This document shows, one piece after another, positions 33,727 to 43,055 of a stretch of 64,000 bases of DNA. The position numbers were made by a program, and so were the translations under genes. Source of the DNA: Flavobacterium anhuiense (GTDB lineage Bacteria; Bacteroidota; Bacteroidia; Flavobacteriales; Flavobacteriaceae); contig NZ_FMVC01000006.1 of the NCBI RefSeq assembly GCF_900101855.1, positions 62,001 to 126,000 on the forward strand. The letters run 5' to 3'. How positions within the stretch are numbered: the stretch's first letter is position 1; each line of letters starts with the position of its first letter. The notes beneath the pieces are model-generated. The model saw only the letters and a program-made list of their open reading frames with translations. It was not told the DNA's origin and searched no databases.

Positions 33727-34773
33727 ATGAAAATTGCTTTTATATTGCCGTCTTTAGTGAATAAAGGACCAATAATTGTAGTACATAATATTGTAAAAAA
33801 TCTCAAAAAGAGTGTAGATTTAATTGATGTTTATTATTTTGATGAATCTAACTCAAGTTTAAATTTTGAGTGCGATATCTATCAAATATCTAAAACACAA
33901 TTTATTGATTTCGATAAGTACGATATAATCCATAGTCATACTCTTAGATCAGATCTGTATGTTTATAAATGGAAGAATAAGATCAAAAAAGCTAAAATAT
34001 TAACCACTATACATCAAGACACTTTTGCAAGTTTTTCGATAAGATATAATAGATTTATCTCATCGATAATAACACTTTATTGGTGTTATGTTCAGCGTCA
34101 GTTTGATGGTGTTGTTGCAATTTCAAACCAATTAAAGAATAAATATAATAAACTCTTATCTGGAAAGATAACAACAATTTATAACGGTTGCGACATAACT
34201 GAAGCAAAAACACAGATAGAGATTGAGAATTTGATCAGACAATATAAAAATCATAAGTATAAAGTTCTTGGGGCATATGCAACGATTACCCAAGGGAAAG
34301 GACTTTTACAAATTGTAAAAGTTCTTGATTTGCTTCCTGATTATGTTTTTGTGCTTATAGGAGAAGGACCGTATTTGGAAACAATAAAAAGTTATGTTGA
34401 GAAATTCAAATTGTCGAATCAAGTATTATTTATACCATATATTGAAGCCCCGTATTCTTATTTAAGTCTAATGGATGTATACATGATGCCTTCTTATTCT
34501 GAAGGGTTTGGTTTAGCAATGGTTGAAGCTGCATTAGCAAAAAAATCCATAGTTTGTTCTAATATACCTTCTTTCAATGAGATTTTTAATTCAGATGAAG
34601 TATGTTTTTTTGAATTAGACAACTTAAATTCGTTAAGGAACTCGATCAAAACAGCGTATTTAGAACGCCTTCAAAGAGGAGAACGAGCAAACTCTAAAGT
34701 AACTATGTTTTTTACAGCAGAAAAGATGGCTGAAAACCACTTGTTATATTATAAAAAACTATTAAAAAAATAA
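33727..34773 (+). CDS. Glycosyltransferase family 4
   Basis: Encodes 348 residues of a GT-B enzyme. The N-terminal half begins MKIAFILPSLVNKGPIIVVHNIV; the C-terminal Rossmann half has VLIGEGPYLETIK and the retaining-enzyme motif MPSYSEGFGLAMVEAALAKKSIVCS, where Glu of the E-x7-E motif binds the nucleotide sugar. The donor is unknown. It ends three bases before the UDP-GlcNAc 4,6-dehydratase gene. Confidence 0.87.
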   Translation: MKIAFILPSLVNKGPIIVVHNIVKNLKKSVDLIDVYYFDESNSSLNFECDIYQISKTQFIDFDKYDIIHSHTLRSDLYVYKWKNKIKKAKILTTIHQDTFASFSIRYNRFISSIITLYWCYVQRQFDGVVAISNQLKNKYNKLLSGKITTIYNGCDITEAKTQIEIENLIRQYKNHKYKVLGAYATITQGKGLLQIVKVLDLLPDYVFVLIGEGPYLETIKSYVEKFKLSNQVLFIPYIEAPYSYLSLMDVYMMPSYSEGFGLAMVEAALAKKSIVCSNIPSFNEIFNSDEVCFFELDNLNSLRNSIKTAYLERLQRGERANSKVTMFFTAEKMAENHLLYYKKLLKK

Positions 34774-34775
34774 TT

Positions 34776-35813
34776 ATGCCTACTTTTAAACAGAAAACAC
34801 TTTTAATTACAGGAGGAACAGGATCGTTTGGTCATGCAGTTCTTAATCGTTTTTTACATACAGATCATTTTAGTGAAATACGTATTTTTTCTCGCGACGA
34901 AAAAAAACAAGATGACATGCGTAATCAGTTAAAAAATGAAAAACTAAAGTTTTATATCGGAGACGTTAGAGATTATAATAGTGTTGAACGCGCTATGAGG
35001 GGGGTAGATTATGTATTTCATGCAGCCGCCTTAAAACAAGTTCCTTCGTGTGAGTTCTTTCCTTTGGAAGCTACAAAAACAAATGTTTTAGGAACTCAAA
35101 ATGTTATTGATGCCGCAGGAATTAATAAAGTTAAAAAAGTAATTTGTTTAAGTACAGACAAAGCTGCTTATCCAATAAATGCGATGGGTATTTCTAAAGC
35201 TTTGATGGAGAAAGTTGCCATTGCAGCAGCTAGAAATTTAATCGATACTACTGTTTGTTTAACAAGATATGGAAATGTAATGGCATCAAGGGGTTCTGTT
35301 ATTCCATTATTTTTAAAACAAATTAAAGAAGGAAACCCAATAACAATTACAGATCCAAAAATGACACGGTTCTTAATGTCATTAGATGAAGCGGTAGAAT
35401 TAGTGCTATTTGCTTTTGAACATGGAAATCCTGGAGATTTGTTCGTAAATAAAGCCCCTGCTGGAACAATTGGAGATTTAGCTCAAGCTTTAAAAGATTT
35501 GTGTCAGGCAGATACAGAAATTAAAATTATAGGAACACGTCATGGTGAGAAACTTTATGAAACGCTATGCACTAGAGAAGAAATGATAAAAGCCATAGAT
35601 ATGGGAGATTTCTACTGTATTCCTGCAGATAATCGTGATCTGAACTATGCAAAGTATTTTTCAGAAGGTGAGGAAGAAATTGCAACTGCTGAGGATTATC
35701 ATTCTCACAACACAGAACAACTTGGAGTGCAAGGAATGAAGAAATTGTTGTCAAACTTACCATTAATCCGAAAAGAAGTTTTTGGAGAAGATATTTTTGT
35801 TTCAGCTAATTAA
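34776..35813 (+). CDS. UDP-GlcNAc 4,6-dehydratase/5-epimerase (CapE/WbjB/WbvB type)
   Basis: Encodes 345 residues, the short soluble form lacking the membrane domain of WbpM. It has LLITGGTGSFGHAVLNRFL, DVRDYNSVERAMRGVDYVFHAAALKQVPSCEFFP and the modified catalytic motif STDKAAYPINAMGISK, in which Met-x3-Lys replaces the usual Tyr-x3-Lys. It starts synthesis of UDP-L-sugars from UDP-GlcNAc. The next two genes (2-epimerase and reductase) complete the three-step route to UDP-L-FucNAc or UDP-L-QuiNAc. Confidence 0.9.
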   Translation: MPTFKQKTLLITGGTGSFGHAVLNRFLHTDHFSEIRIFSRDEKKQDDMRNQLKNEKLKFYIGDVRDYNSVERAMRGVDYVFHAAALKQVPSCEFFPLEATKTNVLGTQNVIDAAGINKVKKVICLSTDKAAYPINAMGISKALMEKVAIAAARNLIDTTVCLTRYGNVMASRGSVIPLFLKQIKEGNPITITDPKMTRFLMSLDEAVELVLFAFEHGNPGDLFVNKAPAGTIGDLAQALKDLCQADTEIKIIGTRHGEKLYETLCTREEMIKAIDMGDFYCIPADNRDLNYAKYFSEGEEEIATAEDYHSHNTEQLGVQGMKKLLSNLPLIRKEVFGEDIFVSAN

Positions 35814-35851
35814 AAATAAGAATTTTTTATAGAAAAATATTTTAACTAAAA

Positions 35852-36979
35852 ATGAATATGAAAAAGATTAAAGTGGCAACTATAATGGGGACTCGTCCTG
35901 AAATTATTAGATTGGCAGAATGTATTAAATTATGTGACCAGTATTTTGAACATGTTGTTATACATACAGGTCAAAATTATGATTACGAGTTAAATGAAAT
36001 TTTTTTTGAGGATTTAGAATTAAGAAAACCTGATTTTTTCTTAAACGTTGCAGGAGATCATCTAGGTGAGACTATCGGTAACGTTATTTCAAAATCTTAT
36101 GAAATACTTATACAAGAAAAACCAGATGCTTTATTGGTATTAGGTGACACAAATAGTGTTTTGAGTACAATTGCTGCTAAAAGGCTTAAAATTCCAATTT
36201 TTCATATGGAGGCTGGGAATAGATGTTTTGATCAAAATGTTCCAGAAGAAATTAATAGAAAAATTTCAGATCATATTTCAGATATAAATCTTACTTATAC
36301 AGAACATAGTAGGAGGTATTTATTGAGTGAAGGCTTTAGAAAGGACCATGTCTTTGTTACAGGCTCACCATTGTTTGAAGTTTTAAAGAAAAACGAAACT
36401 AAAATCAAAAGTTCAAATATTGTTGAAAAGTTAAAATTAGAGAACGGAAAGTATATTGTCGTCAGTGCACATAGAGAAGAAAATATTGATTTGAAAAATC
36501 ATTTTGAAATTTTAGTCGATTCATTAAACACAGTTGCTGAAAAATATAAGATGCCAGTTATTTTTTCGACACACCCAAGAACACGAAAAAAGATAGAAAA
36601 TTCGAATATTGTTTTTAATCCTTTAATATTAAATGTTGCTCCTCTAGGTTTTTTCGATTATGTTAAGTTACAACAAGATGCATATGTAGTTTTATCTGAT
36701 AGTGGAACTATTAGCGAAGAAGCAGCTATGATGGGATTTCCTGCGGTAAGCATTAGAACAAGTACAGAAAGGCCAGAAGCAGTTGACGCAGGAACAATTG
36801 TTTTAGGAGGCATTACTAAAGAAAGTATGATTAACTCAATTGAAATTACTAAAGGTCTTTCTATAGATGATAGTTCACAATTGCCATTTGAATATACCGT
36901 GAAAAATACTTCAGAACGAGTAGTAAGAATAATTCAAAGTTATACTCCAATCGTGAACAAGGTTATTTGGGATAAATAA
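35852..36979 (+). CDS. UDP-N-acetylglucosamine 2-epimerase family protein (WbjD/WbvD role)
   Basis: Encodes 375 residues. KVATIMGTRPEIIRLAECI, HTGQNYDYELNEIFFEDL, VLGDTNSVLS, HMEAGNRCFDQNVPEEINRKI and SDSGTISEEAAMMGFPAVSIR are the standard 2-epimerase motifs. In the neighbourhood of a CapE-like dehydratase and a reductase it is expected to act on the 6-deoxy-L-hexosamine intermediate instead of UDP-GlcNAc itself; the motif HMEAGNRCFD, with N in place of L, is the pattern I associate with WbjD/CapG. A simple UDP-ManNAc-forming WecB role is the alternative. Confidence 0.85.
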   Translation: MNMKKIKVATIMGTRPEIIRLAECIKLCDQYFEHVVIHTGQNYDYELNEIFFEDLELRKPDFFLNVAGDHLGETIGNVISKSYEILIQEKPDALLVLGDTNSVLSTIAAKRLKIPIFHMEAGNRCFDQNVPEEINRKISDHISDINLTYTEHSRRYLLSEGFRKDHVFVTGSPLFEVLKKNETKIKSSNIVEKLKLENGKYIVVSAHREENIDLKNHFEILVDSLNTVAEKYKMPVIFSTHPRTRKKIENSNIVFNPLILNVAPLGFFDYVKLQQDAYVVLSDSGTISEEAAMMGFPAVSIRTSTERPEAVDAGTIVLGGITKESMINSIEITKGLSIDDSSQLPFEYTVKNTSERVVRIIQSYTPIVNKVIWDK

Positions 36980-36998
36980 TTATTTAAAATCATTTCAG

Positions 36999-37844
36999 AT
37001 GAAAAAAGTATTAATAATTGGTATTAAGGGAATGGCAGGACACATATTGTTTAAAATGCTGCCAACTTTAGGAGAATATGATGTTTATGGAGTTGCCAGA
37101 AATATAGAAACGACCGATAGAATCTTTAACCTTGATGTTTACAATGTTGAAGAATTAAAGAAAATTATCAATATAAATTTTGACATAATAGTAAATTGTA
37201 TTGGAATTTTAAATAAAGATGCAGAAGATCACCCTGAAAAAGCAATATGGTTTAATAGTTATTTTCCTCACTTATTGGAGTCAATTACTAAAAACACCAA
37301 GACAAAAGTAATTAGTATTAGTACAGATTGTGTTTTTTCAGGAAAAAGAGGAGACTATACTGAATTAGATTTTAAAGATGGCCAAGGCTTTTATGCAACA
37401 TCAAAAGCTTTAGGTGAAATTGTTAACGAAAAAGATTTGACAATTAGAACATCGATTATTGGACCAGAATTAAATAAGGAGGGTATAGGGCTATTTCACT
37501 GGTTTATGAATCAAAAGAATGAAGTAAACGGATATTCGCAAGCTTTTTGGTCAGGAATTACAACTGTAGAATTAGCAAAAGTGATTAATAGGGCAATTTT
37601 ACAAGATTTAAAAGGTTTAATAATTGTTTCAGGTAAAAATAAAATTGATAAATTTAGTTTGTTAAAAATCTTCAATAAAATTTTTCGAAATAACTCATTA
37701 ACAGTTTTAGAAAATACTAATTATAAGGTAGATAAAAGCATGAAAAGTTCTAGAAATGATTTTGATTATGAGGCTGTGCCTTATGAAGAAATGATTTTAG
37801 AAATGAAACAATGGGTAGATAGGGGTAATTATGATTATAACTAG
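36999..37844 (+). CDS. RmlD-like SDR reductase (WbvR/CapF reductase role)
   Basis: Encodes 281 residues of the RmlD-type SDR family: IIGIKGMAGHILFKML at the start, VNCIGILNKDAEDHP, STDCVFSGKRGDY and the catalytic YATSK. It lacks the C-terminal cupin domain that CapF/WbjC (about 370 residues) uses for C3 epimerisation. That domain absence makes it more like WbvR of the UDP-L-QuiNAc route than CapF of the UDP-L-FucNAc route. It follows the 2-epimerase by 19 bases and precedes a WbuB-like transferase. Confidence 0.78.
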   Translation: MKKVLIIGIKGMAGHILFKMLPTLGEYDVYGVARNIETTDRIFNLDVYNVEELKKIININFDIIVNCIGILNKDAEDHPEKAIWFNSYFPHLLESITKNTKTKVISISTDCVFSGKRGDYTELDFKDGQGFYATSKALGEIVNEKDLTIRTSIIGPELNKEGIGLFHWFMNQKNEVNGYSQAFWSGITTVELAKVINRAILQDLKGLIIVSGKNKIDKFSLLKIFNKIFRNNSLTVLENTNYKVDKSMKSSRNDFDYEAVPYEEMILEMKQWVDRGNYDYN

Positions 37845-37847
37845 TTA

Positions 37848-39050
37848 ATGAAAATATTAATTGTTACGCAATATTTTTGGCCTGAGAGTTTTAAAATCAA
37901 TGATTTAGCATTAGGACTAAAAGAGAGAGGGCATGAAGTTTCAATTTTAACAGCTATTCCTAATTATCCAAAAGGAGATTTTTTTGAGGATTATTCTTTT
38001 TGGAAAAATAATGATGAAGAGTGGAATGGAATTAAAATTTATAGATCTAAAATATTTTCAAGAGGAAACGGAAGTGCAAGATTATTGTTGAACTATATTT
38101 CATTTGTTTTCTTTTGTAGTATAAAGATCTTTTTTATTAAAGAAAAGTTCGATAAAATATTTGTTTATGAACCTTCGCCAGTAACCGTTGGAATTCCTGC
38201 AATTGTAGCAAGTCGAAAAATGAAAATACCATTTTATTTTTGGGTTCAGGATTTATGGCCAGAAAGCTTGTCTGCAGCGGGTGGAATAAAAAACAAATTT
38301 GTTTTAAATTTTTTTAATAGAATTACAAAGACAATATACAGCAACGCAAAAAAGATTTTGGTTCAATCAAAAGGCTTTGAAGGTTACATTAATTCACAAG
38401 GAGACTTTAAAGAAAAGCTTATTTACTATCCTAATTCTGCTGAAAAATTATATAAACCTTTAATTCCTACTTTAGATTATGAATCTATGTTGCCTAAAGG
38501 CTTTAAACTTTTATTTGCAGGTAATTTAGGTGAAGCACAAGGTATCGATACATTAATTGAGGCTGCAAAGATTGTCAAAGAAAAGAAAGTTGAAGTAAAT
38601 TGGGTCTTTTTAGGTGATGGACGTCAAAAAGAATATTATATAAATAAAGTAAAGGAAAAAGATTTGGAATCTAATTTTTATTTTCTTGGTTCATTTCCAG
38701 CTAATACAATGCCCAGTTTTTTTTCTTGCTCAGATGCTTTAATCGTTTCATTAAAAAAAGATAAAATATTTTCTTTGACGATCCCTTCTAAATTACAATC
38801 TTATTTAGCTTGTGGGAAACCTATTTTAGCTTCATTAGATGGAGAAGGCGCAAAAATCGTGCAGGAATCAAAAGCAGGTTTTTCTTCACCTGCAGAAGAT
38901 GCATCAACATTTGCGGAAAATGTTATTAAATTTTATAATTTGTCTTTAGAAGAAAGAGTTCAAATGCAAGATAATGCTTTGAAATATTTTAAAAATGAAT
39001 TTGAAAGAGAAAAATTAATAGATAAACTTCTTGAAATATTAAAAAATTAA
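37848..39050 (+). CDS. Glycosyltransferase family 4, WbuB-like (L-FucNAc/L-QuiNAc transferase)
   Basis: Encodes 400 residues. MKILIVTQYFWPESFKINDLALGLKERGHEVSILTAIPNYPKG is close to the WbuB N-terminus, and the C-terminal half has LLFAGNLGEAQGIDTLIEAA, FLGDGRQK and SLTIPSKLQSYLACGKPILAS. WbuB from enterobacterial O-antigen loci transfers L-FucNAc, and related enzymes follow L-QuiNAc pathways. Placement directly after the three precursor genes supports an L-hexosamine donor. The gene touches the next one without a gap. Confidence 0.86.
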   Translation: MKILIVTQYFWPESFKINDLALGLKERGHEVSILTAIPNYPKGDFFEDYSFWKNNDEEWNGIKIYRSKIFSRGNGSARLLLNYISFVFFCSIKIFFIKEKFDKIFVYEPSPVTVGIPAIVASRKMKIPFYFWVQDLWPESLSAAGGIKNKFVLNFFNRITKTIYSNAKKILVQSKGFEGYINSQGDFKEKLIYYPNSAEKLYKPLIPTLDYESMLPKGFKLLFAGNLGEAQGIDTLIEAAKIVKEKKVEVNWVFLGDGRQKEYYINKVKEKDLESNFYFLGSFPANTMPSFFSCSDALIVSLKKDKIFSLTIPSKLQSYLACGKPILASLDGEGAKIVQESKAGFSSPAEDASTFAENVIKFYNLSLEERVQMQDNALKYFKNEFEREKLIDKLLEILKN

Positions 39051-39968
39051 ATGGAAATATTTATATCTGGTGCTTCAGGCTTTGTTGGACAAAATTTAGT
39101 TAGTTATTTATCTAATTTTAATTTTTCAATCAATAGTATTTCACTTAGAAATAATGACTGGAGACAGAAGTTGCAAGGCTATGCCATAATTCATTTAGCA
39201 GGTAAAGCTCACGATGTAAAAAATACAAGTGATGCCACAAGTTATTTTGAAATAAATACAAATTTAACAAAAGAATTATTTGATGCATTTTTAGAAAGTA
39301 ACATAAGAGATTTTATTTATTTTAGCAGCGTAAAGGCTGTAGCTGACAGAGTTCAAGATATACTATTTGAAGATGTAAATACTAAACCTCAGACACCATA
39401 TGGTGAGTCTAAAAGGCAAGCAGAAAACTATATTCTGGCAAAGAAGCTCCCTGAAGGGAAGCGAATTTTTATAATAAGACCTTGTATGATCCATGGTCCT
39501 GGAAACAAAGGGAATTTAAATTTACTTTTTAATTTAGTTAAAAAGGGAGTCCCTTATCCTTTAGGGTCTTTTAACAATGAGAGATCTTTTTTAGGTATTG
39601 ATAATCTCAATTTCTTAATTAAAGAAATTCTTGAAAATAAAGAAATTCCTTCGGGTGTTTATAATTTTTCTGACGATGAAGTTTTATCTACTAATGATGT
39701 AGTAGGGATAATGTCGTCTGTTTTAAACAAAAGAAGTAAGTTAGTTAAAATTCCAAAAAGATTAATAACCAGTCTAGCAAAAGTGGGAGATTTACTCAAA
39801 TTACCATTAAATTCTGAAACCATTCAAAAGTTGACTGAAAATTATAGGGTTTCAAATAAAAAAATAAAATTAGCTATTGGAATTGAAAAGCTCCCATTTA
39901 CAGCTAAAGAAGGACTCGAAAAAACAATTAAAAGTTTTGTAAGTAAAGAATCAAATTACAACTTTTAA
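39051..39968 (+). CDS. NAD-dependent epimerase/reductase, WbpV-like
   Basis: Encodes 305 residues of the extended SDR family: ISGASGFVGQNLV, IIHLAGKAHDV, FSSVKAVAD and catalytic YGESK. The region RPCMIHGPGNKGNLNLLFNL and YPLGSFNNERSFLGIDNL matches WbpV-type enzymes, which reduce UDP-4-keto-6-deoxy-GlcNAc to UDP-D-QuiNAc (or act as 4-epimerases). It works naturally with the WbpM-like dehydratase at 47021 and the WbpL-like priming enzyme at 42084. It starts directly at the base after the previous stop codon. Confidence 0.78.
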   Translation: MEIFISGASGFVGQNLVSYLSNFNFSINSISLRNNDWRQKLQGYAIIHLAGKAHDVKNTSDATSYFEINTNLTKELFDAFLESNIRDFIYFSSVKAVADRVQDILFEDVNTKPQTPYGESKRQAENYILAKKLPEGKRIFIIRPCMIHGPGNKGNLNLLFNLVKKGVPYPLGSFNNERSFLGIDNLNFLIKEILENKEIPSGVYNFSDDEVLSTNDVVGIMSSVLNKRSKLVKIPKRLITSLAKVGDLLKLPLNSETIQKLTENYRVSNKKIKLAIGIEKLPFTAKEGLEKTIKSFVSKESNYNF

Positions 39969-39983
39969 ATTAAATTTAAAAAA

Positions 39984-41102
39984 ATGAGAGTAGCACTTAT
40001 TACAGGTATTACGGGTCAGGATGGATCATATTTAGCAGAGTTATTATTAGAAAAAGGATACATGGTTCATGGTGTAAAGAGAAGAGCTTCTTCTTTTAAC
40101 ACGCAACGTATTGATCACATCTATCAAGATCAGCATGAAACGCATGTGAACTTTAAATTACATTACGGAGATTTGACTGATTCTACAAATGTAATTCGTA
40201 TTATTCAGGAAGTACAACCTGATGAGATATACAATTTGGGAGCAATGAGTCATGTGAAAGTATCTTTTGATTTGCCAGAATATGTTGCAAATGTGGATGG
40301 TATTGGCACGTTAAGAATTTTAGAAGCTATTCGTATTTTAGGATTGGAAAAGAAAACACGAATTTACCAAGCATCAACATCTGAATTATATGGTGGTTTG
40401 GCTGCGAATAAAAATGAAAAAGGATTATATGACGAGAACTCACCTTTTTACCCACGTTCACCTTATGGAGTAGCAAAAATTTACGGTTTTTGGATCACGA
40501 AAAATTATCGCGAAGCTTATGATATATTTGCTTGTAATGGTATTTTATTTAACCATGAATCACCACGTCGAGGAGAAACTTTCGTAACTCGTAAAATAAC
40601 AATGGCTACTGCTGCTATTGCATTGGGAGAGCAAGAGTGCTTATATTTAGGTAATTTAGATGCTCAACGAGACTGGGGACACGCAAAAGATTATGTAGAA
40701 GCTATGTGGAGAATTCTTCAGCAAGATGTCGCAGAAGATTATGTAATTGCTATGGGAGAAACTACTTATGTACGTGATTTCGTTAGAATGTCATTTGCTG
40801 AAGTAGGAATAGATATTGAATTTAAAGGGGAAGGGGTAGATGAAAAAGGTTATGTAGCTTCTTGCAGTAATCCAAATTATCAAATAGAAATTGGCAAGCA
40901 AGTAATTTCTGTTGACCCACAATATTTCCGTCCAACTGAAGTAGATTTACTTATTGGTGATCCTACTAAATCAAAAACAAAATTAGGATGGATTCCTAAA
41001 TATGATTTGGCAGGATTAGTTAAAGAAATGATGATGTCTGATCTTGATTATGTTAAAAGAGAAAAGATGTTAAGTGAAGTAAGATCAGCAATAAGATATT
41101 AA
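39984..41102 (+). CDS. gmd: GDP-mannose 4,6-dehydratase
   Basis: Encodes 372 residues. GITGQDGSYLAELLLEKGYMVHG, RRASSFNTQRIDH, NLGAMSHVKVSF, the catalytic STSELYG and YGVAK, and FNHESPRRGETFVTRKIT are all diagnostic. The C-terminal YFRPTEVDLLIGDPTKSKTKLGW is also standard. It makes GDP-4-keto-6-deoxymannose, which the adjacent fcl converts to GDP-L-fucose. The substrate would come from manC at 22512. Confidence 0.97.
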   Translation: MRVALITGITGQDGSYLAELLLEKGYMVHGVKRRASSFNTQRIDHIYQDQHETHVNFKLHYGDLTDSTNVIRIIQEVQPDEIYNLGAMSHVKVSFDLPEYVANVDGIGTLRILEAIRILGLEKKTRIYQASTSELYGGLAANKNEKGLYDENSPFYPRSPYGVAKIYGFWITKNYREAYDIFACNGILFNHESPRRGETFVTRKITMATAAIALGEQECLYLGNLDAQRDWGHAKDYVEAMWRILQQDVAEDYVIAMGETTYVRDFVRMSFAEVGIDIEFKGEGVDEKGYVASCSNPNYQIEIGKQVISVDPQYFRPTEVDLLIGDPTKSKTKLGWIPKYDLAGLVKEMMMSDLDYVKREKMLSEVRSAIRY

Positions 41103-41141
41103 GTTAAGAAATCAGAATAATTTATTCTTGAAATTAAGAAT

Positions 41142-42074
41142 ATGAATTTAAAAGATAAAATATATATAGCTGGGCATCGTGGAATGGTAGGTTCTGCTAT
41201 TTTACGTCAATTAAAAGCTAAAGGATATACAAATTTCGTATTAAAGACTTCTTCAGAATTGGACTTGAGAAATCAACAAGCTGTTGCAGATTTCTTTGCT
41301 GAAGAAAAGCCAGATTATGTTTTTTTAGCCGCGGCAAAAGTTGGAGGAATTATCGCGAATAATACTTACAAAGGAGATTTCATTTACGAGAATCTTATGA
41401 TACAAAATAATGTCATTCATCAATCTTACTTAAACAATGTTAAGAAATTGATGTTTTTAGGGTCTTCTTGTATCTATCCTAAAATGGCTCCTCAGCCCTT
41501 AAAAGAAGAATATATGCTTACAGGGGAATTAGAGCCAACTAATGAACCGTATGCAATCGCAAAAATTGCAGGAATTAAAATGTGTGATGCTTACAGAGAC
41601 CAGTTTGGCTGTAATTTTATTTCTGTTATGCCTACAAATCTATATGGCCCTAATGATAATTATGATTTAAAAAACTCTCATGTTCTTCCAGCAATGCTAA
41701 GAAAATTTATTACTGCAAAACGCAATAATGAAGCTTCTGTTACTATTTGGGGAACAGGAAGTCCGAAAAGAGAGTTTTTACATGCAGACGATCTTGCAGA
41801 GGCTTGTTTGTATTTAATGGAAAATTATAATGAACAGGGATTAGTGAATATTGGCGTGGGCGAAGATATATCAATTTTAGATTTGGCTATTTTAGTAAAA
41901 AAAATAGTTGGTTTCGAAGGAGAAATTCTAACAGATACTTCTAAACCCGATGGAACTCCACGCAAACTTATGGATGTTTCAAAATTAAACAGTTTTGGAT
42001 GGAAAGCTAAAATGAGTTTAGAAGAAGGTATTCAAAAAGTTTATGACGAAGTAAAAGATACTAACTGGGAATAA
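41142..42074 (+). CDS. fcl: GDP-L-fucose synthase
   Basis: Encodes 310 residues. YIAGHRGMVGSAILRQL, AAKVGGIIANNTY, the catalytic SSCIYPKMAPQP with YAIAK, and PTNLYGPNDNYDLKNSHVLPA are the family motifs. The enzyme epimerises at C3 and C5 and reduces at C4 to give GDP-L-fucose. It follows gmd by 39 bases. Together with manC it provides a GDP-L-fucose route except for the phosphomannomutase step. Confidence 0.96.
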   Translation: MNLKDKIYIAGHRGMVGSAILRQLKAKGYTNFVLKTSSELDLRNQQAVADFFAEEKPDYVFLAAAKVGGIIANNTYKGDFIYENLMIQNNVIHQSYLNNVKKLMFLGSSCIYPKMAPQPLKEEYMLTGELEPTNEPYAIAKIAGIKMCDAYRDQFGCNFISVMPTNLYGPNDNYDLKNSHVLPAMLRKFITAKRNNEASVTIWGTGSPKREFLHADDLAEACLYLMENYNEQGLVNIGVGEDISILDLAILVKKIVGFEGEILTDTSKPDGTPRKLMDVSKLNSFGWKAKMSLEEGIQKVYDEVKDTNWE

Positions 42075-42083
42075 TTTCATAAA

Positions 42084-43055
42084 ATGGAATATACACTTTT
42101 AGGAATTGTTTTAATGATTATTATGCTACTTTATTTTAAAGTAGCAGATCATTTTAATATAATTGATAAACCCAATCAAAGAAGTTCCCATACAGAAATC
42201 ACGTTGCGTGGCGGCGGAATAATTTTTTGGTTTTCAGCTTTGCTTTATTTTGCGCAACATATTCAAACTAATTATTTTTTCTTTACTGGAATAACCTTAG
42301 TTAGTTTAGTCAGTTTTTGGGACGATATTCAAAGTTTATCAAATAAAATCCGAATATCTATTCATTTTCTAGCAATCACATTAATTTTTTATGATCTAGA
42401 CTTGTTTCATTTAATGCCTATTTGGGTTGTTGTAATTGCATATGTTTTAGCTATCGGACTCATTAATGCATATAATTTTATGGATGGTATTAATGGTATT
42501 ACAGGTCTGTATACTTTAGTCGTAATGGGATCATTATTGTATGTCAATATAAAAATTCAGCTTTTTACTGATGTAATGTTTATAAAATATGCAATGCTTG
42601 CGAGTTTAGTTTTCCTATTTTTTAATTATAGAAAGAAAGCAAAATGTTTTGCAGGTGATGTAGGAAGTATTGCCATCGCTTTTTGGATAATTTATTTGGT
42701 TGTAAAACTAATTCTAGTAACAGAATCGCTTATTTGGTTATTGTTTTTAGCAGTTTATGGAGTTGATGCAGTTTGCACAATTTTACATAGACTTTACCTT
42801 AAACAAAATATTTTTGAAGCACATAGATTGCACTTGTATCAAGTGTTGAGTAATGAATATAAAATCCAACATCGGTTAGTATCTCTTTTTTATGCTTTAG
42901 TTCAGACAGTAACTTCTTTTTTAGTGATTTTTCTTTATCAAAAAGTTCAAGATGAGATTATATTCTTAATTGTAATTTTACCATTAATGTTGCTTTATTC
43001 ATCAAAATTTTATTTGTTAAACAAAAGTAATTTAAGATTGAATCATGGAGCCTAA
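42084..43055 (+). CDS. Polyprenyl-phosphate sugar-1-phosphate transferase, WbpL/WecA family
   Basis: Encodes 323 residues with about ten membrane helices. Family motifs of the MraY/WecA/WbpL group are visible: NQRSSHTEITLRGGG near residue 31, LINAYNFMDGINGITG near 127, FAGDVGSIA near 190 and the cytoplasmic HRLHLYQ near 247. It primes repeat-unit synthesis on undecaprenyl phosphate. WbpL-type members accept D-QuiNAc, D-FucNAc or GlcNAc, and the WbpV- and WbpM-like genes nearby favour a 6-deoxy sugar. Its 3' end overlaps the cupin gene by 11 bases. Confidence 0.88.
   Translation: MEYTLLGIVLMIIMLLYFKVADHFNIIDKPNQRSSHTEITLRGGGIIFWFSALLYFAQHIQTNYFFFTGITLVSLVSFWDDIQSLSNKIRISIHFLAITLIFYDLDLFHLMPIWVVVIAYVLAIGLINAYNFMDGINGITGLYTLVVMGSLLYVNIKIQLFTDVMFIKYAMLASLVFLFFNYRKKAKCFAGDVGSIAIAFWIIYLVVKLILVTESLIWLLFLAVYGVDAVCTILHRLYLKQNIFEAHRLHLYQVLSNEYKIQHRLVSLFYALVQTVTSFLVIFLYQKVQDEIIFLIVILPLMLLYSSKFYLLNKSNLRLNHGA

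Noticed and set aside
35852..36979. Assignment as plain WecB making UDP-ManNAc
   Set aside because: Not excluded, but the flanking CapE-like and reductase genes and a WbuB-like transferase point to the L-hexosamine pathway; the dehydrogenase at 21193 resembles TviB more than WecC.
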